NCBI GenBank assembly: GCA_024699325.1
Contig: JAILPS010000029.1
Location: 1 to 64,000, forward strand
Direction: 5' to 3'
Source of the DNA: Lachnospiraceae bacterium
GTDB lineage: Bacteria; Bacillota; Clostridia; Lachnospirales; Lachnospiraceae
DNA length: 64,000 nt
Each line of letters starts with the position of its first letter. Position 1 is the stretch's first letter. The notes beneath the pieces were generated by a model. The model made no database searches, was not told the origin of the DNA, and saw only the letters and a list, made by a program, of their open reading frames with translations. The position numbers and the translations under genes are program-made. Positions 1 to 9,422 of the stretch are shown here, piece by piece.

Positions 1-519
1 AATATTGCCATAGCGCTAATTCGCGCAGGCGTGGGAAGGCTTCTTCTAATCGATTATGACCGCGTGGATGTGACAAACCTGCACCGCCAGCAGTATAAGG
101 CGGGCCAGGTTGGAGAGCTTAAGACCGAGGCGCTTAGGGAGAATCTCTTGGAGATTAACCCCTACGCAGATATAGAGACTGTAACGGCGAAGATTACAGA
201 GGAAAATGCGGCCGCTCTCCTAAAAAATGTGGATGTTGTGTGCGAAGCATTTGACAAAGCGGAGAATAAGGCGATGCTCGTAAACTATGTTTTGGAGCAC
301 ATGCCTGACTGCTATGTGGTCGCAGCAAACGGAATGGCGGGGATGGACACCCCCAATTCTATCAGGACTGAGAGAGTTGGCAATCATTTATACATATGCG
401 GCGACGCCGTGAGCGATGTGGCGGATGGCACAGGGCTTGTGGCAGCGCGGGTCATGATATGCGCCGCACATCAGGCGCACACAGTACTGCGAATAATCGC
501 AGGAGAATATGAAGTATAG
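1..519 (+). CDS. thiF: ThiF-family sulfur-carrier adenylyltransferase, 5' truncated by the window edge
   Basis: The reading frame is open from base 1, so the start lies outside the window. The first visible residues ([20 protein letters not shown]) are the end of the ThiF/MoeB/E1 nucleotide-binding loop and the following strand, and [13 protein letters not shown] is the typical next motif. This family adenylates the C-terminus of ThiS so that it can accept sulfur for thiazole formation. The family's usual C-terminal zinc cysteines are not visible, which fits the short ThiF type found next to thiG/thiH in Clostridia. Its stop lies between the two candidate thiG starts and the genes are probably translationally coupled. 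thiS would be expected just upstream, outside the window. Confidence 0.85.
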   Translation, partial: NIAIALIRAGVGRLLLIDYDRVDVTNLHRQQYKAGQVGELKTEALRENLLEINPYADIETVTAKITEENAAALLKNVDVVCEAFDKAENKAMLVNYVLEHMPDCYVVAANGMAGMDTPNSIRTERVGNHLYICGDAVSDVADGTGLVAARVMICAAHQAHTVLRIIAGEYEV

Positions 520-535
520 GAAGGTTGGTAAGATT

Positions 536-1306
536 ATGATTAACGATGATAAGTTGGTTATTGGAGGCCACGAATTCAGTTCAAGGTTTATTCTGGGCTC
601 CGGTAAATACTCTATGAAGCTCATAGAGGCTGCGGTTAGGGACGCGGGCGCAGAGATTATTACGCTGGCGGTTCGCCGCGCGAACACGAAGGAGCAGGAG
701 AATATCCTGGACTACATCCCGAAGGGGGTTACGCTTCTTCCAAACACTTCGGGGGCTAGAAATGCTGATGAGGCGGTGAGGATTGCGCGACTGGCAAGAG
801 AGCTTGGCTGCGGTGACTTCGTGAAGGTGGAGATTATGCGCGACACGAAATATCTGCTTCCCGACAACTACGAGACCATCAAAGCCACGCAGATTCTGGC
901 AAATGAGGGCTTCGTGGTTATGCCGTATATGTACCCTGACCTTAACGCAGCCAGAGACATGGTAAATGCGGGGGCGGCAACCATCATGCCTCTCGCTTCC
1001 CCGATAGGCTCTAACAAGGGACTTGCGACCAGGGAATTCATACAGATATTGATAGACGAGATAGATGTTCCAATCATTGTGGACGCGGGCATCGGAAGGC
1101 CGTCCCAGGCGTGTGAGGCCATGGAGATGGGAGCGGCCGCTATCATGGCAAATACAGCTCTTGCAACTGCTGGAGACCTCCCCATGATGGCGTCAGCATT
1201 TAAACAGGCTATAGAGGCAGGAAGAAGGGCATATCTTGCGGGACTTGGCCGCGTGCTTACCAGGGGCGCATCGGCGTCTGACCCTCTGACAGGGTTCTTA
1301 AGGTGA
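536..1306 (+). CDS. thiG: Thiazole synthase ThiG
   Basis: ThiG forms the thiazole phosphate ring from deoxyxylulose 5-phosphate, dehydroglycine (from ThiH) and ThiS thiocarboxylate. The N-terminus [20 protein letters not shown], the VKVEIMRD and [10 protein letters not shown] segments, and the phosphate-binding [11 protein letters not shown] and AIMANTALA stretches are typical, and the length (256 residues) is normal. I chose the ATG at 536 because the family normally begins a few residues before KLVIGG; AGGAAGG lies 11 bases upstream. An in-frame ATG at 509 overlaps the thiF stop and would add nine residues. The thiH frame begins at the stop codon, consistent with one operon. Confidence 0.92.
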   Translation: MINDDKLVIGGHEFSSRFILGSGKYSMKLIEAAVRDAGAEIITLAVRRANTKEQENILDYIPKGVTLLPNTSGARNADEAVRIARLARELGCGDFVKVEIMRDTKYLLPDNYETIKATQILANEGFVVMPYMYPDLNAARDMVNAGAATIMPLASPIGSNKGLATREFIQILIDEIDVPIIVDAGIGRPSQACEAMEMGAAAIMANTALATAGDLPMMASAFKQAIEAGRRAYLAGLGRVLTRGASASDPLTGFLR

Positions 1307-1317
1307 TGGAGGGCAGC

Positions 1318-2571
1318 ATGGAGAACAAGTTTTTTGTGGATTCGCAGTATCTGTCAAAGGGAGCTCTCGAGAAGAAACACAGATTGGAAAACGACCCGTC
1401 AAGCCGTACCAACCACATGGAATACATGCCCGGCATGGAGGTAATAGAATCTGACGTTAGAGGTCAGGTTATGGGACAGGTTGAGGCATATGACTATTCC
1501 AAATATACAGCCAGGGATGTGCGCGCGGCGCTTGACCACGCGACATGCTCGGTGGAGGATTTTAAGGCTCTTTTGTCACCTGCGGCCGAGCCGTTTTTGG
1601 AGGAGATGGCAAAAAGAGCAAGCCTGGAGACCAGCAAACATTTTGGAAACACCGTGTATCTGTTCACACCTCTTTACATAGCTAATTACTGCGAAAACTA
1701 CTGTGTTTACTGTGGTTTTAACTGCTACAACCACATAAACCGCATGAAGCTGAACTTAGAGCAGATAGAGCACGAGATGCAGGTTATTGCGGATTCGGGC
1801 ATGGAGGAGATACTAATTCTCACAGGCGAGAGCCGGGCTGTGAGCGATGTGAAATACATAGGCGAGGCCTGTAAGCTGGCCAGAAAAAAGTTTCGAATGG
1901 TGGGGCTTGAAATATATCCCGTGAACACCGACGAATACAGATATCTGCACGAATGCGGCGCGGACTATGTGACCGTTTTCCAGGAGACCTACGACTCTGA
2001 CAAGTATGAGACGCTGCACCTCTTAGGACATAAGCGCGTGTGGCCGTATCGTTTTGACGCGCAGGAGAGGGCTCTTCGTGGCGGCATGAGGGGAGTGGCA
2101 TTTTCCGCACTTCTCGGCCTGTCTGATTTTAGAAAAGACGCTCTTGCAAGCGCGCTTCACGTCTACTTCCTGCAGAGAAAATACCCTCACGCAGAGATGT
2201 CCCTGTCCTGCCCGAGACTTCGTCCGATCATAAATAACGACAAAATCAACCCCCTCGACGTGGGCGAGAAACAGCTGTGCCAGATACTGTGCGCGTACCG
2301 CATCTTCCTGCCGTACGTGGGAATAACGGTTTCGAGCAGGGAGAGCGCGCAGTTTAGAAACGGAATAGTCAAAATTGCCGCGACCAAGATAAGCGCAGGT
2401 GTATCCACAGGCATAGGTGACCACGAGAGCAAGTACACCGGCAGGGATGAGCAGGGCGACAAGGGCGATGAGCAGTTTGAAATCAACGATAACCGCAGTT
2501 TACATGCGATGTATGACGATATGTCTGATGAGGGCCTACAGCCCGTTTTAAACGATTATGTGTATGTCTGA
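1318..2571 (+). CDS. thiH: 2-iminoacetate synthase ThiH (radical SAM tyrosine lyase)
   Basis: ThiH cleaves tyrosine with a SAM-derived radical to give dehydroglycine for ThiG in anaerobes, where ThiO is absent. The radical-SAM cluster motif CENYCVYCGF (CxxxCxxC, near residue 122) and the following ILILTGES glycine-rich region are visible. The length of 417 residues is close to the family norm. The ATG at 1318 is preferred because GGAGG sits five bases upstream; in-frame GTG 1303 and ATG 1306 lie at the thiG stop with poor ribosome-binding sites. The 3' end overlaps the next gene by 14 bases. Confidence 0.92.
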   Translation: MENKFFVDSQYLSKGALEKKHRLENDPSSRTNHMEYMPGMEVIESDVRGQVMGQVEAYDYSKYTARDVRAALDHATCSVEDFKALLSPAAEPFLEEMAKRASLETSKHFGNTVYLFTPLYIANYCENYCVYCGFNCYNHINRMKLNLEQIEHEMQVIADSGMEEILILTGESRAVSDVKYIGEACKLARKKFRMVGLEIYPVNTDEYRYLHECGADYVTVFQETYDSDKYETLHLLGHKRVWPYRFDAQERALRGGMRGVAFSALLGLSDFRKDALASALHVYFLQRKYPHAEMSLSCPRLRPIINNDKINPLDVGEKQLCQILCAYRIFLPYVGITVSSRESAQFRNGIVKIAATKISAGVSTGIGDHESKYTGRDEQGDKGDEQFEINDNRSLHAMYDDMSDEGLQPVLNDYVYV

Positions 2572-3166
2572 TATTATATGTGTCACAAACAGAAAACTGT
2601 GCCGGGAGGACTTCCTGACAAGAATAGAGCGCATTGCAGCAGCGGGCGTGGCGGGAATTATTCTTAGAGAGAAGGATATGGACCCCATAGAGTATGAGCG
2701 CCTGGCAGAGCAGGTCATAAAAATGTGCGAAAACTACCCGACCAAATGCATTCTCCACAGCTTCACGGATGTGGCGCTAAGGCTTAATCACAGGGCGATA
2801 CATTTGCCGCTTGGAGTGTTAGGCGCGCTAAATGATGAGCAGAGGATGTGCTTTGACACTCTCGGGGCATCCTGCCACAGCGCGGAGGATGCAGCATTTG
2901 CATCAGATAAGGGCTGCACATACATAGTGGCAGGCCATGTGTACGACACGGACTGCAAGAGAGGGCTTCCGGGAAGGGGCCCGGGGTTTTTGCAGGAGGT
3001 TAGCGCATCTGTAAGCATCCCCGTGTACGGCATCGGGGGAATAGGCCCACAAAACATAGGGGAGGTGCGCGCCTGCCATGCGGGGGCGTGCCTTATGAGC
3101 AGCTTAATGACCACCCCGGATGTGGAGGGATTAATTAAAGCCATGGAGGTTAACCGTGAGATTTGA
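2558..3166 (+). CDS. tenI: Thiazole tautomerase TenI-like protein
   Basis: This is a TIM-barrel protein of the ThiE/TenI family. The segment GHVYDTDCKRGLPGRG, the preceding CHSAEDA and the IPVYGIGGIGPQN phosphate loop match Bacillus TenI better than ThiE: TenI carries a catalytic His in the GHVF-TDCKKG segment, and the Asn-Asp pyrimidine site of ThiE is replaced here by HSFTD. TenI aromatises the ThiG product before coupling. The adjacent gene encodes a complete ThiE domain, which supports a separate job. The start codon may be ATG 2558 or ATG 2564; neither has a strong ribosome-binding site and translation is probably coupled to thiH. Confidence 0.8.
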   Translation: MCMSDIICVTNRKLCREDFLTRIERIAAAGVAGIILREKDMDPIEYERLAEQVIKMCENYPTKCILHSFTDVALRLNHRAIHLPLGVLGALNDEQRMCFDTLGASCHSAEDAAFASDKGCTYIVAGHVYDTDCKRGLPGRGPGFLQEVSASVSIPVYGIGGIGPQNIGEVRACHAGACLMSSLMTTPDVEGLIKAMEVNREI

Positions 3167-4598
3167 CAAGAAAATGTTACAGCTGTACGCCGTGACAGAC
3201 AGGGCGTGGGTTGGAAAACAGACGCTCTTAGAGCAGATAGAGGACGCTCTCATAGGCGGCGCAACTCTCATACAGCTTCGCGAGAAGAATATGCAAGAGG
3301 AGGAGTTTTACAGGGAGGCCGTAAAGGTCTGTAAACTCTGCCACAGATATAATGTGGCGCTAATCATAAACGACAACGTGGACGTCGCCATAAGAAGCGG
3401 GGCCGACGGAGTGCACGTGGGAATAGAGGACACCCCCGTGGGGGAGATTAGAAGGCGCGTGGGCGAAGAATTTATAATCGGAGCCACCTGTAAGAGCGTG
3501 GAGCAGGCTAGGAAGGCGCAGGAAGAGGGCGCTGACTACATGGGCGTGGGGGCAGTGTTTGCATCCCAGACCAAGAGCGGCGCTATACGAATAACGAGTG
3601 ACCAGCTAAGAGAGATTGCCACCTCCGTGTCCATCCCCGCAGTCGCCATAGGCGGCATAACAGGGGATAATGTACATCTGTTAACGGGGTGTTATGTGAG
3701 CGGTGTGGCAGTTGTCAAGGCGGTGTTTGGCGCTGAGGATATAAGAAGAGCCACCGAAGAGCTTAAGGAGAAGGTGGCTGTCATGCTCAGATCCAAAACC
3801 GCGAGGACAGCGCTTACAATAGCCGGAAGCGACAGCAGCGGCGGCGCGGGAATTCAGGCCGACATAAAAACCATGACCATGAACGGCGTGTACGCCATGA
3901 GCGCCATCACGGCCCTAACAGCCCAAAACACCACAGGCGTCAGGGCGATAGAGGAGGTGTCCTGCGAATTCTTAAAACAGCAGATAGATGCGGTTTTTGA
4001 GGACATATACCCTGACAGCGTGAAAATCGGCATGGTCTCATCAAGCGGACTCATACATGTGATTGCAGAGAGGCTTAGGTTTTACGGCGCTAAAAATGTG
4101 GTGGTGGACCCCGTGATGGTGGCGACATCTGGCTCGGCGCTTATAAAGTCCGACGCGCTTAATGCGCTCACTGATGAGCTTTTGGGACTGGCGACACTTG
4201 TAACCCCTAATATCTATGAGGCACAGGTGCTCTCAGGCCTAACCATAGCCACTAAGGAGGACATGGTAAGCGCGGCGGTCAGGATTAACGAGCTCTACGG
4301 CGCAAGCGTCCTCTTAAAGGGCGGTCACAGCGTAAATGACGCAAACGATCTGTTATACGACGGCAAAACCTGCACATGGTTTGAGGGGGAGAGGATAGAC
4401 AACCCCAACACCCACGGCACAGGCTGTACGCTCTCAAGCGCCATAGCCGCCAATCTGGCCAAAAACTACAGCCTTACAGAGTCTGTGAGAAGGGCTAAGG
4501 AATATATTTCAGGGGCACTTGGCGCCATGCTTAATCTGGGCCGCGGCTCAGGCCCCATGCTTCACAACTACGATCTCAATTCTCGCTTTGGCGAATAA
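3156..4598 (+). CDS. thiED: Thiamine-phosphate synthase / HMP-P kinase fusion (ThiE-ThiD)
   Basis: Residues about 1-210 are ThiE: QLREKN, LIINDNVDVA, GADGVHVG, and the VAIGGI phosphate loop. Residues about 218-480 are ThiD: ALTIAGSDSSGGAGIQADIK, the VVVDPVMVATSG segment, and NTHGTGCTLSSAIAA, which contains the anion hole and catalytic Cys region. The protein would phosphorylate HMP to HMP-PP and couple it to the thiazole phosphate. It starts with GTG, with GGAGGT five bases upstream, and overlaps the tenI stop. ThiE-ThiD fusions in either order are known. The ThiD half is complete. Confidence 0.9.
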   Translation: MRFDKKMLQLYAVTDRAWVGKQTLLEQIEDALIGGATLIQLREKNMQEEEFYREAVKVCKLCHRYNVALIINDNVDVAIRSGADGVHVGIEDTPVGEIRRRVGEEFIIGATCKSVEQARKAQEEGADYMGVGAVFASQTKSGAIRITSDQLREIATSVSIPAVAIGGITGDNVHLLTGCYVSGVAVVKAVFGAEDIRRATEELKEKVAVMLRSKTARTALTIAGSDSSGGAGIQADIKTMTMNGVYAMSAITALTAQNTTGVRAIEEVSCEFLKQQIDAVFEDIYPDSVKIGMVSSSGLIHVIAERLRFYGAKNVVVDPVMVATSGSALIKSDALNALTDELLGLATLVTPNIYEAQVLSGLTIATKEDMVSAAVRINELYGASVLLKGGHSVNDANDLLYDGKTCTWFEGERIDNPNTHGTGCTLSSAIAANLAKNYSLTESVRRAKEYISGALGAMLNLGRGSGPMLHNYDLNSRFGE

Positions 4599-4622
4599 CA
4601 AAAGTCTGAAAGGAATATAATC

Positions 4623-5927
4623 ATGAGAAACTACACAACACAAATGGACGCCGCAAAAAGAGGCATAATCACACCTGAAATGAAGGCCGTAGCCGCCAAG
4701 GAATACAGATCAGAGGAGTTTATAAGGGAACTGGTGGCGAAGGGACAGATTGCCATCTGTGCTAACAGGCTTCACACATGTCTGGAGCCAAACGGAGTGG
4801 GCTCCATGCTTAGAACCAAGATCAACGTAAACCTGGGAGTGTCCAGGGACTGCAAGGATTACGACGTGGAGATGAAGAAGGTTTTGGCCGCAGTGGACAT
4901 GGGAGCCGAGGCGATTATGGACCTTAGCAGCCACGGAAACACACAGCCGTTTAGAAGAAAGCTCACATCGGAGTGCCCCGCCATGATCGGAACGGTTCCG
5001 GTCTACGACAGCGTTATCCACTATCAGAGAGACTTAGCAACTCTGACTGCGAAGGATTTCATCGACGTGGTGCGCCTTCACGCGCAGGACGGCGTGGATT
5101 TTGTGACGCTGCACTGCGGCATTACCCGTAAAACCATCGAGCAGATCAAGAAGCACAAGAGAAAGATGAATATCGTCTCAAGAGGAGGCTCGTTAGTATT
5201 CGCATGGATGAGCATGACAGGTCAGGAGAATCCATTCTACGAATATTTCGACGAGATTCTGGAGATATGCAGGGAGTATGATGTCACCATATCTCTGGGA
5301 GACGCATGCCGTCCGGGATGTATCGCAGACGGAACGGACGTGTGCCAGATAGAGGAGCTGGTGAGACTTGGAGAGCTCACCAAGCGCGCGTGGGAGAAGG
5401 ATGTACAGGTCATGGTTGAGGGACCAGGCCACATGCCAATGGACCAGATAGAGGCAAACATGAAGGTGCAGCAGACCATATGCATGGGCGCTCCGTTCTA
5501 TGTTTTGGGCCCGGTTGTGACAGATATCGCCCCCGGCTATGACCACATAACATCAGCCATCGGAGGCGCAATCGCTGCGGCAAGCGGAGCAGCATTTCTA
5601 TGCTATGTGACTCCCGCAGAGCACCTCGCACTTCCAAATGTGGATGATGTGAAGCAGGGCATAATCGCCTCTAAGATAGCAGCCCACGCGGCTGATATAG
5701 CCAAAAAAATACCTCACGCCAGGGATTTGGACGACGCCATGGGCGATGCCAGAAGAACATTTGACTGGGAGAAGCAGTGGGAGTGTGCAATTGACCCGGA
5801 GACCGCGAAGGCCATCAGGGACAGCCGCGCGCCTGAGCACGATGACAGCTGTTCTATGTGCGGCAAATTCTGCGCGGTCAGGAGCATGAATAAGGCGCTT
5901 GCGGGGGAGTATATTGACATTCTATAG
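4623..5927 (+). CDS. thiC: Phosphomethylpyrimidine synthase ThiC
   Basis: ThiC is an atypical radical-SAM enzyme converting aminoimidazole ribotide to HMP-P. The C-terminal cluster motif [11 protein letters not shown] (CxxCxxxxC, from about residue 409) is present, as are the [11 protein letters not shown] and [10 protein letters not shown] segments. The length of 434 residues is the shorter anaerobe-type ThiC without the long N-terminal domain. AAAGGAA lies upstream of the ATG. The gene is last in the operon and only 24 bases follow thiED, so it has no TPP riboswitch of its own here; any riboswitch must be upstream of the window. Confidence 0.94.
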   Translation: MRNYTTQMDAAKRGIITPEMKAVAAKEYRSEEFIRELVAKGQIAICANRLHTCLEPNGVGSMLRTKINVNLGVSRDCKDYDVEMKKVLAAVDMGAEAIMDLSSHGNTQPFRRKLTSECPAMIGTVPVYDSVIHYQRDLATLTAKDFIDVVRLHAQDGVDFVTLHCGITRKTIEQIKKHKRKMNIVSRGGSLVFAWMSMTGQENPFYEYFDEILEICREYDVTISLGDACRPGCIADGTDVCQIEELVRLGELTKRAWEKDVQVMVEGPGHMPMDQIEANMKVQQTICMGAPFYVLGPVVTDIAPGYDHITSAIGGAIAAASGAAFLCYVTPAEHLALPNVDDVKQGIIASKIAAHAADIAKKIPHARDLDDAMGDARRTFDWEKQWECAIDPETAKAIRDSRAPEHDDSCSMCGKFCAVRSMNKALAGEYIDIL

Positions 5928-5928
5928 T

Positions 5929-5957
5929 TTGACTTAAATACTTAAATACGCTATGAT
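5929..5957 (+). promoter_or_regulatory. Sigma-A-type promoter of the luxE-luxC operon
   Basis: TTGACT at 5929-5934 and TATGAT at 5952-5957 are separated by 17 bases, immediately after the thiC stop. The predicted start would give a leader of only about 16 bases before the luxE ATG. Confidence 0.65.
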
Positions 5958-5979
5958 ATTGTCATTGGGGGAGAATATT

Positions 5980-7104
5980 ATGAGCAAAATATCTAAACTG
6001 TTCGCCGTGAAGGATGTGTATAATCCTGAGGCGAGCGACGCACTGTATGTGGAGGCCATGCGTGAAAACTGTGCCTTCTCCTACAACAACTGTAAGGAAT
6101 ACCAGAAGATACTGGACGCCAAGGGTTTTAAGCCTAAGACAATCACGAAGATGGAGGATATAGAGCGTCTTCCGTTTATTCCAACCGCAACATTTAAGAG
6201 GCACGAGCTCTACAGCATGCCTAAGCACAGGCATTTTATCAAGGCGACCTCAAGCGGCACGTCGAGCGGCATAAGAAGCAAGGTGGCGCTGGATTTTACG
6301 GGATGTCTGCATGCTCTCAGGATGGTTTTTAAGGTGATGAACCAGAGACATGTCATATCCCTTAGACCGTGCCACTACATGGTTTTGGGTTACAAACCCA
6401 ACAGACACAACGAGATGGCGGTCATGAAGACGGCATACGGCTTCACATGGCTGGCACCTGCGCTGTCTAGAACCTACGCGCTTAAATACAGTAACGGAAG
6501 CTATGCCCCCGACTTAGAGGGCATTATAAATGCTGTCCTTAAGAAGGGCAGGGGCAGGGCTCCTGTGCGTTTTATGGGCTTTCCTGCATATACCTACTTT
6601 GTTCTAAAGATGATGAAGGACAGGGGACTTAGCGTGAAGCTTCCTGAGCACTCCATGATTATGTTGGGCGGAGGCTGGAAGCAGTTTTACAAGGAGGCCG
6701 TGGACAAGGAGACCTTCTATCAGCTGGCGTGGGAAGTGCTTGGAATTCCAGAGGACAGGATTGTGGAGAGCTTCGGCGCTGTAGAACACCCTGTGCTGTA
6801 TCTTGACTGCCCGCATCATCATTTCCATGTGCCGGCGTACAGCAGAGTGTTTATACGAGACCCGCACACCTTAGAGGTTCTGCCCTATGGCAGAGTGGGA
6901 CTGGTAAACCTGACCACACCTATGATCAAGGCGACACCACTCCTAAGCGTCATGACCGACGACTTAGGAATATTACATAATGAGCCATGCCCATGCGGCT
7001 GTAAGTCTCCATATCTGGAGATTATAGGACGCGTAGGTCTTAAGGACATCAAAACATGTGCGGCAGGAGCTGCCAAGCTGCTTGAAGGGGGTATGGACAA
7101 ATGA
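5980..7104 (+). CDS. luxE: LuxE-like acyl-protein synthetase
   Basis: Members activate fatty acids with ATP and pass the acyl group to their own Cys and then to the LuxC reductase. The segment ATSSGTSSGIRSKVALD (near residue 88) is the family's serine/glycine-rich nucleotide loop. MIMLGGGWK and the late CPCGC segment are also typical. The length of 374 residues is normal. I chose ATG 5980 because GGGGGA precedes it by seven bases; the frame extends upstream to 5953 without a good site. The gene overlaps luxC by four bases. Members in non-luminous Clostridia are common and their physiological product is uncertain. Confidence 0.85.
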   Translation: MSKISKLFAVKDVYNPEASDALYVEAMRENCAFSYNNCKEYQKILDAKGFKPKTITKMEDIERLPFIPTATFKRHELYSMPKHRHFIKATSSGTSSGIRSKVALDFTGCLHALRMVFKVMNQRHVISLRPCHYMVLGYKPNRHNEMAVMKTAYGFTWLAPALSRTYALKYSNGSYAPDLEGIINAVLKKGRGRAPVRFMGFPAYTYFVLKMMKDRGLSVKLPEHSMIMLGGGWKQFYKEAVDKETFYQLAWEVLGIPEDRIVESFGAVEHPVLYLDCPHHHFHVPAYSRVFIRDPHTLEVLPYGRVGLVNLTTPMIKATPLLSVMTDDLGILHNEPCPCGCKSPYLEIIGRVGLKDIKTCAAGAAKLLEGGMDK

Positions 7105-8393
7105 TTCTTGCTAACGGAATAGTATATCCTGGAGACAAACAGGACGAACTGCTTGACACACTGGAGGAAAAACTTGTAAACACGCTGCAAAACGGAAGGC
7201 TGAATGTCGACACGGTTTTAGATGCCTTCGACAGAATAAGCAGGAAGGTTGCGGCAGGAGAACTGAACTCCATCATCGACGAGATTGACTACGAGGGCAA
7301 GGAGGAGATGATTGACCAGGCCATCAGGATGATGGGCAGGGAGTATCTGGAATATAAAATACAGGTTGAGCTGGGCTCATCGAGACTGTATGAGAAGAAG
7401 GATGAGGGAGCATTAATCACACAGCGCGTGCCTCTCGGAGTGATTTTTCACATCGCAGCCGGAAACATGGATGTGCTCCCGATTATGAGCATTGCAGAGG
7501 GACTTCTTGCAGGCAATATCAACATTTTGAAGCTGCCAAGTGTTGATCAGGGACTAACAGTTAAGGTCATGAAGCTTCTGTTAGATGAGGCTCCTGAGCT
7601 TACAGATTACATATATGTTTTTGACACGCCATCCTCAGACGTTGCAGCCATGAGAAGAATGGCAGATCTCTCAGACGGCATATCAGTCTGGGGCGGCGAC
7701 GAGGTGGTGAAGGCCGTCAGAACATTTGCAAAGCCGGGAACCAGACTCATAGAGTGGGGGCACAGGCTGGGATTTGCATATATTTCAGGCTACACAGATG
7801 AGGAGCAGGAGCTTAGGGCACTTGCCAAACATATAATGGTGACCAAGCAGCTTCTGTGCAGCAGCTGCCAGGTTATATACATAGACACAGAGGATTACGC
7901 CGAAGTGGTCAGGTTTAGCGAGAAGTTCTTAGACTATCTCGAGGAGGCTGCTGTACTACACCCCGTGACTGAGATTGGAGCGGTGGCTGAGCTGTCGCTT
8001 AGGAGATATGTCCACGAGCTGGATACGATTATTGAAGGAAACCAGACGCCTGATGCCAAGGGCGATGAGCAGGTTTTTCGCGGAAGGCTCACAAGCGTCA
8101 CAGCGATGAAGAATCCTGAACTTGAACTCTCGTACATGTATGGCAATGTGCTCGTAAAACCTCTGCCCAGGAAACGAATAGCTTCAGTGCTTCGTAGGAG
8201 CAAGGGATATCTGCAGACTGCAGGTCTGATATGCAGGGAGCAGGAACGCGGCGAGCTGTCTGAGATTCTGCTTAGAAGCGGTCTGGAGAGAGTTACGAGA
8301 GCCGGAGATATGTCTTCATACTTCGACGGCGAAGCACATGATGGAGAGTACGCGCTGATGCGCTACAGCCGTATAACCAATATCGAGCGCTAG
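7101..8393 (+). CDS. luxC: LuxC-like acyl-CoA / acyl-protein reductase
   Basis: LuxC reduces activated fatty acids to aldehydes with NADPH and has an aldehyde-dehydrogenase fold. Visible signs are the VPLGVIFHIAAGNMDVLP segment, SVWGGDEVVKAVR of the nucleotide-binding region, and KQLLCSSCQVIYID, which contains the expected nucleophilic Cys (near residue 252). The length is 430 residues. It starts within the luxE stop codon, so the two are co-translated, as expected for subunits of one fatty-acid reductase. No luxAB luciferase or luxD gene lies in the window. Confidence 0.87.
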   Translation: MILANGIVYPGDKQDELLDTLEEKLVNTLQNGRLNVDTVLDAFDRISRKVAAGELNSIIDEIDYEGKEEMIDQAIRMMGREYLEYKIQVELGSSRLYEKKDEGALITQRVPLGVIFHIAAGNMDVLPIMSIAEGLLAGNINILKLPSVDQGLTVKVMKLLLDEAPELTDYIYVFDTPSSDVAAMRRMADLSDGISVWGGDEVVKAVRTFAKPGTRLIEWGHRLGFAYISGYTDEEQELRALAKHIMVTKQLLCSSCQVIYIDTEDYAEVVRFSEKFLDYLEEAAVLHPVTEIGAVAELSLRRYVHELDTIIEGNQTPDAKGDEQVFRGRLTSVTAMKNPELELSYMYGNVLVKPLPRKRIASVLRRSKGYLQTAGLICREQERGELSEILLRSGLERVTRAGDMSSYFDGEAHDGEYALMRYSRITNIER

Positions 8394-8403
8394 CCTGCAT
8401 GGG

Positions 8404-9369
8404 ATGCGCTTAATGACAAGGCGCAGAGATATGAATAATAACGACAATATTTTACACAATACATTTTTATTAAAACATCCCCTGCTAAATGTGCTCAAAA
8501 TGATTACCTCTCTCTCTGAGAAATCGATTGATGAGGCGTCGCTTACAAAACAGAGGCAGAATATGGAACACGCAGCTGTTTTGGCGGTGCCCAGAGCAGA
8601 TGTGGATATCGAGGAGTTTATGGTGGGCGACATCATGTGTGAACAGATAAGCCCTAAAAACAAAAAGTCTGAGGATAATGCGGTGCTGTATGCTCACGGC
8701 GGAGGATATATAACAGGTGGTATTGCCTATGCCAGAATTCTGGCGGTAAAGCTGTGTATGGCCACAGGTTTTACAGTATATTCATTTGCCTATTCGCTTG
8801 CGCCTGAGAAACCATATCCGGCAGCGCTAAACGACGCAGAGGCAGTGTGGAACTATCTTACAGAGGGCAGGTATGCGCCAGAAAAGCTTCTCATAGCCGG
8901 AGATTCGGCGGGAGGCAATCTGGCATTATGTCTGACGCAGAGACTGAAGGCCTGTGGGAGAACACTTCCCGCCAGACTGCTGTTATTCAGTCCATGGACG
9001 GACATGACGGCTTCAGCACCGTCATATGAACAGCACGAAAATGACGATCCCATACTCACGAAGAGCTATGTGGAAGAGGCCGCCAGGGCATATCTAAGAG
9101 ATGTGACACGGGCTAAGGATCCGCTGTTTAGTCCGTTATACGGTGATTTGTCAGGATTTCCTCCTGTGTATATAATGGTCGGGCGCAACGAAATACTGCT
9201 TGACGACAGCCTGCGGCTTAAACAGGCAATAGAGGAGCAGGGCGGTGTGGCGGATATCGATATAGAGGAAAATGGCTGGCATGTATATATGCAGATGCCG
9301 GTTCCTATCGCTGGCAAAGCTCTTAACAGACTGGCTGACTATGTCAGCGGGTTTATTGGCAATAATTGA
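8404..9369 (+). CDS. Alpha/beta hydrolase, HSL/acetyl-esterase type
   Basis: The HGGGYITGG oxyanion-hole motif (near residue 98) and the nucleophile elbow GDSAGGN (Ser near residue 168) define the hormone-sensitive-lipase family. A late Asp in VGRNEILLDDS and the His in NGWHVYMQM complete the triad. There is no signal peptide, so it is probably cytoplasmic. It may release acyl or acetyl groups from a product of the neighbouring lux-type or acyltransferase genes, which is inference from context. The start is uncertain: ATG 8404 gives the longest form but has a weak ribosome-binding site, and in-frame ATGs occur at 8413 and 8431. Confidence 0.8.
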   Translation: MRLMTRRRDMNNNDNILHNTFLLKHPLLNVLKMITSLSEKSIDEASLTKQRQNMEHAAVLAVPRADVDIEEFMVGDIMCEQISPKNKKSEDNAVLYAHGGGYITGGIAYARILAVKLCMATGFTVYSFAYSLAPEKPYPAALNDAEAVWNYLTEGRYAPEKLLIAGDSAGGNLALCLTQRLKACGRTLPARLLLFSPWTDMTASAPSYEQHENDDPILTKSYVEEAARAYLRDVTRAKDPLFSPLYGDLSGFPPVYIMVGRNEILLDDSLRLKQAIEEQGGVADIDIEENGWHVYMQMPVPIAGKALNRLADYVSGFIGNN

Positions 9370-9394
9370 CCAATAAATTAAGACTCGATAGAAA
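9366..9394 (+). promoter_or_regulatory. Possible promoter before the acyltransferase-like gene
   Basis: TTGACC at 9366-9371 overlaps the preceding stop, and TAGAAA at 9389-9394 follows after 17 bases. The -10 element is imperfect, so this may only supplement readthrough from the luxE promoter. Confidence 0.4.
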
Positions 9395-9422
9395 CTAGTA
9401 TTTATTTGATAAGAGGAATTTG

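Noticed and set aside
388..687. Minus-strand frames across the thi operon
   Set aside because: They are shadows of GC-richer coding sequence, have no ribosome-binding sites and match no family.
4599..4622. TPP riboswitch before thiC
   Set aside because: Only 24 bases separate thiED and thiC and none of the conserved riboswitch segments is present.
5980..8393. Bioluminescence operon
   Set aside because: Only LuxC- and LuxE-like genes are present; luciferase genes luxA and luxB and luxD are absent, and such pairs are common in non-luminous Clostridia.
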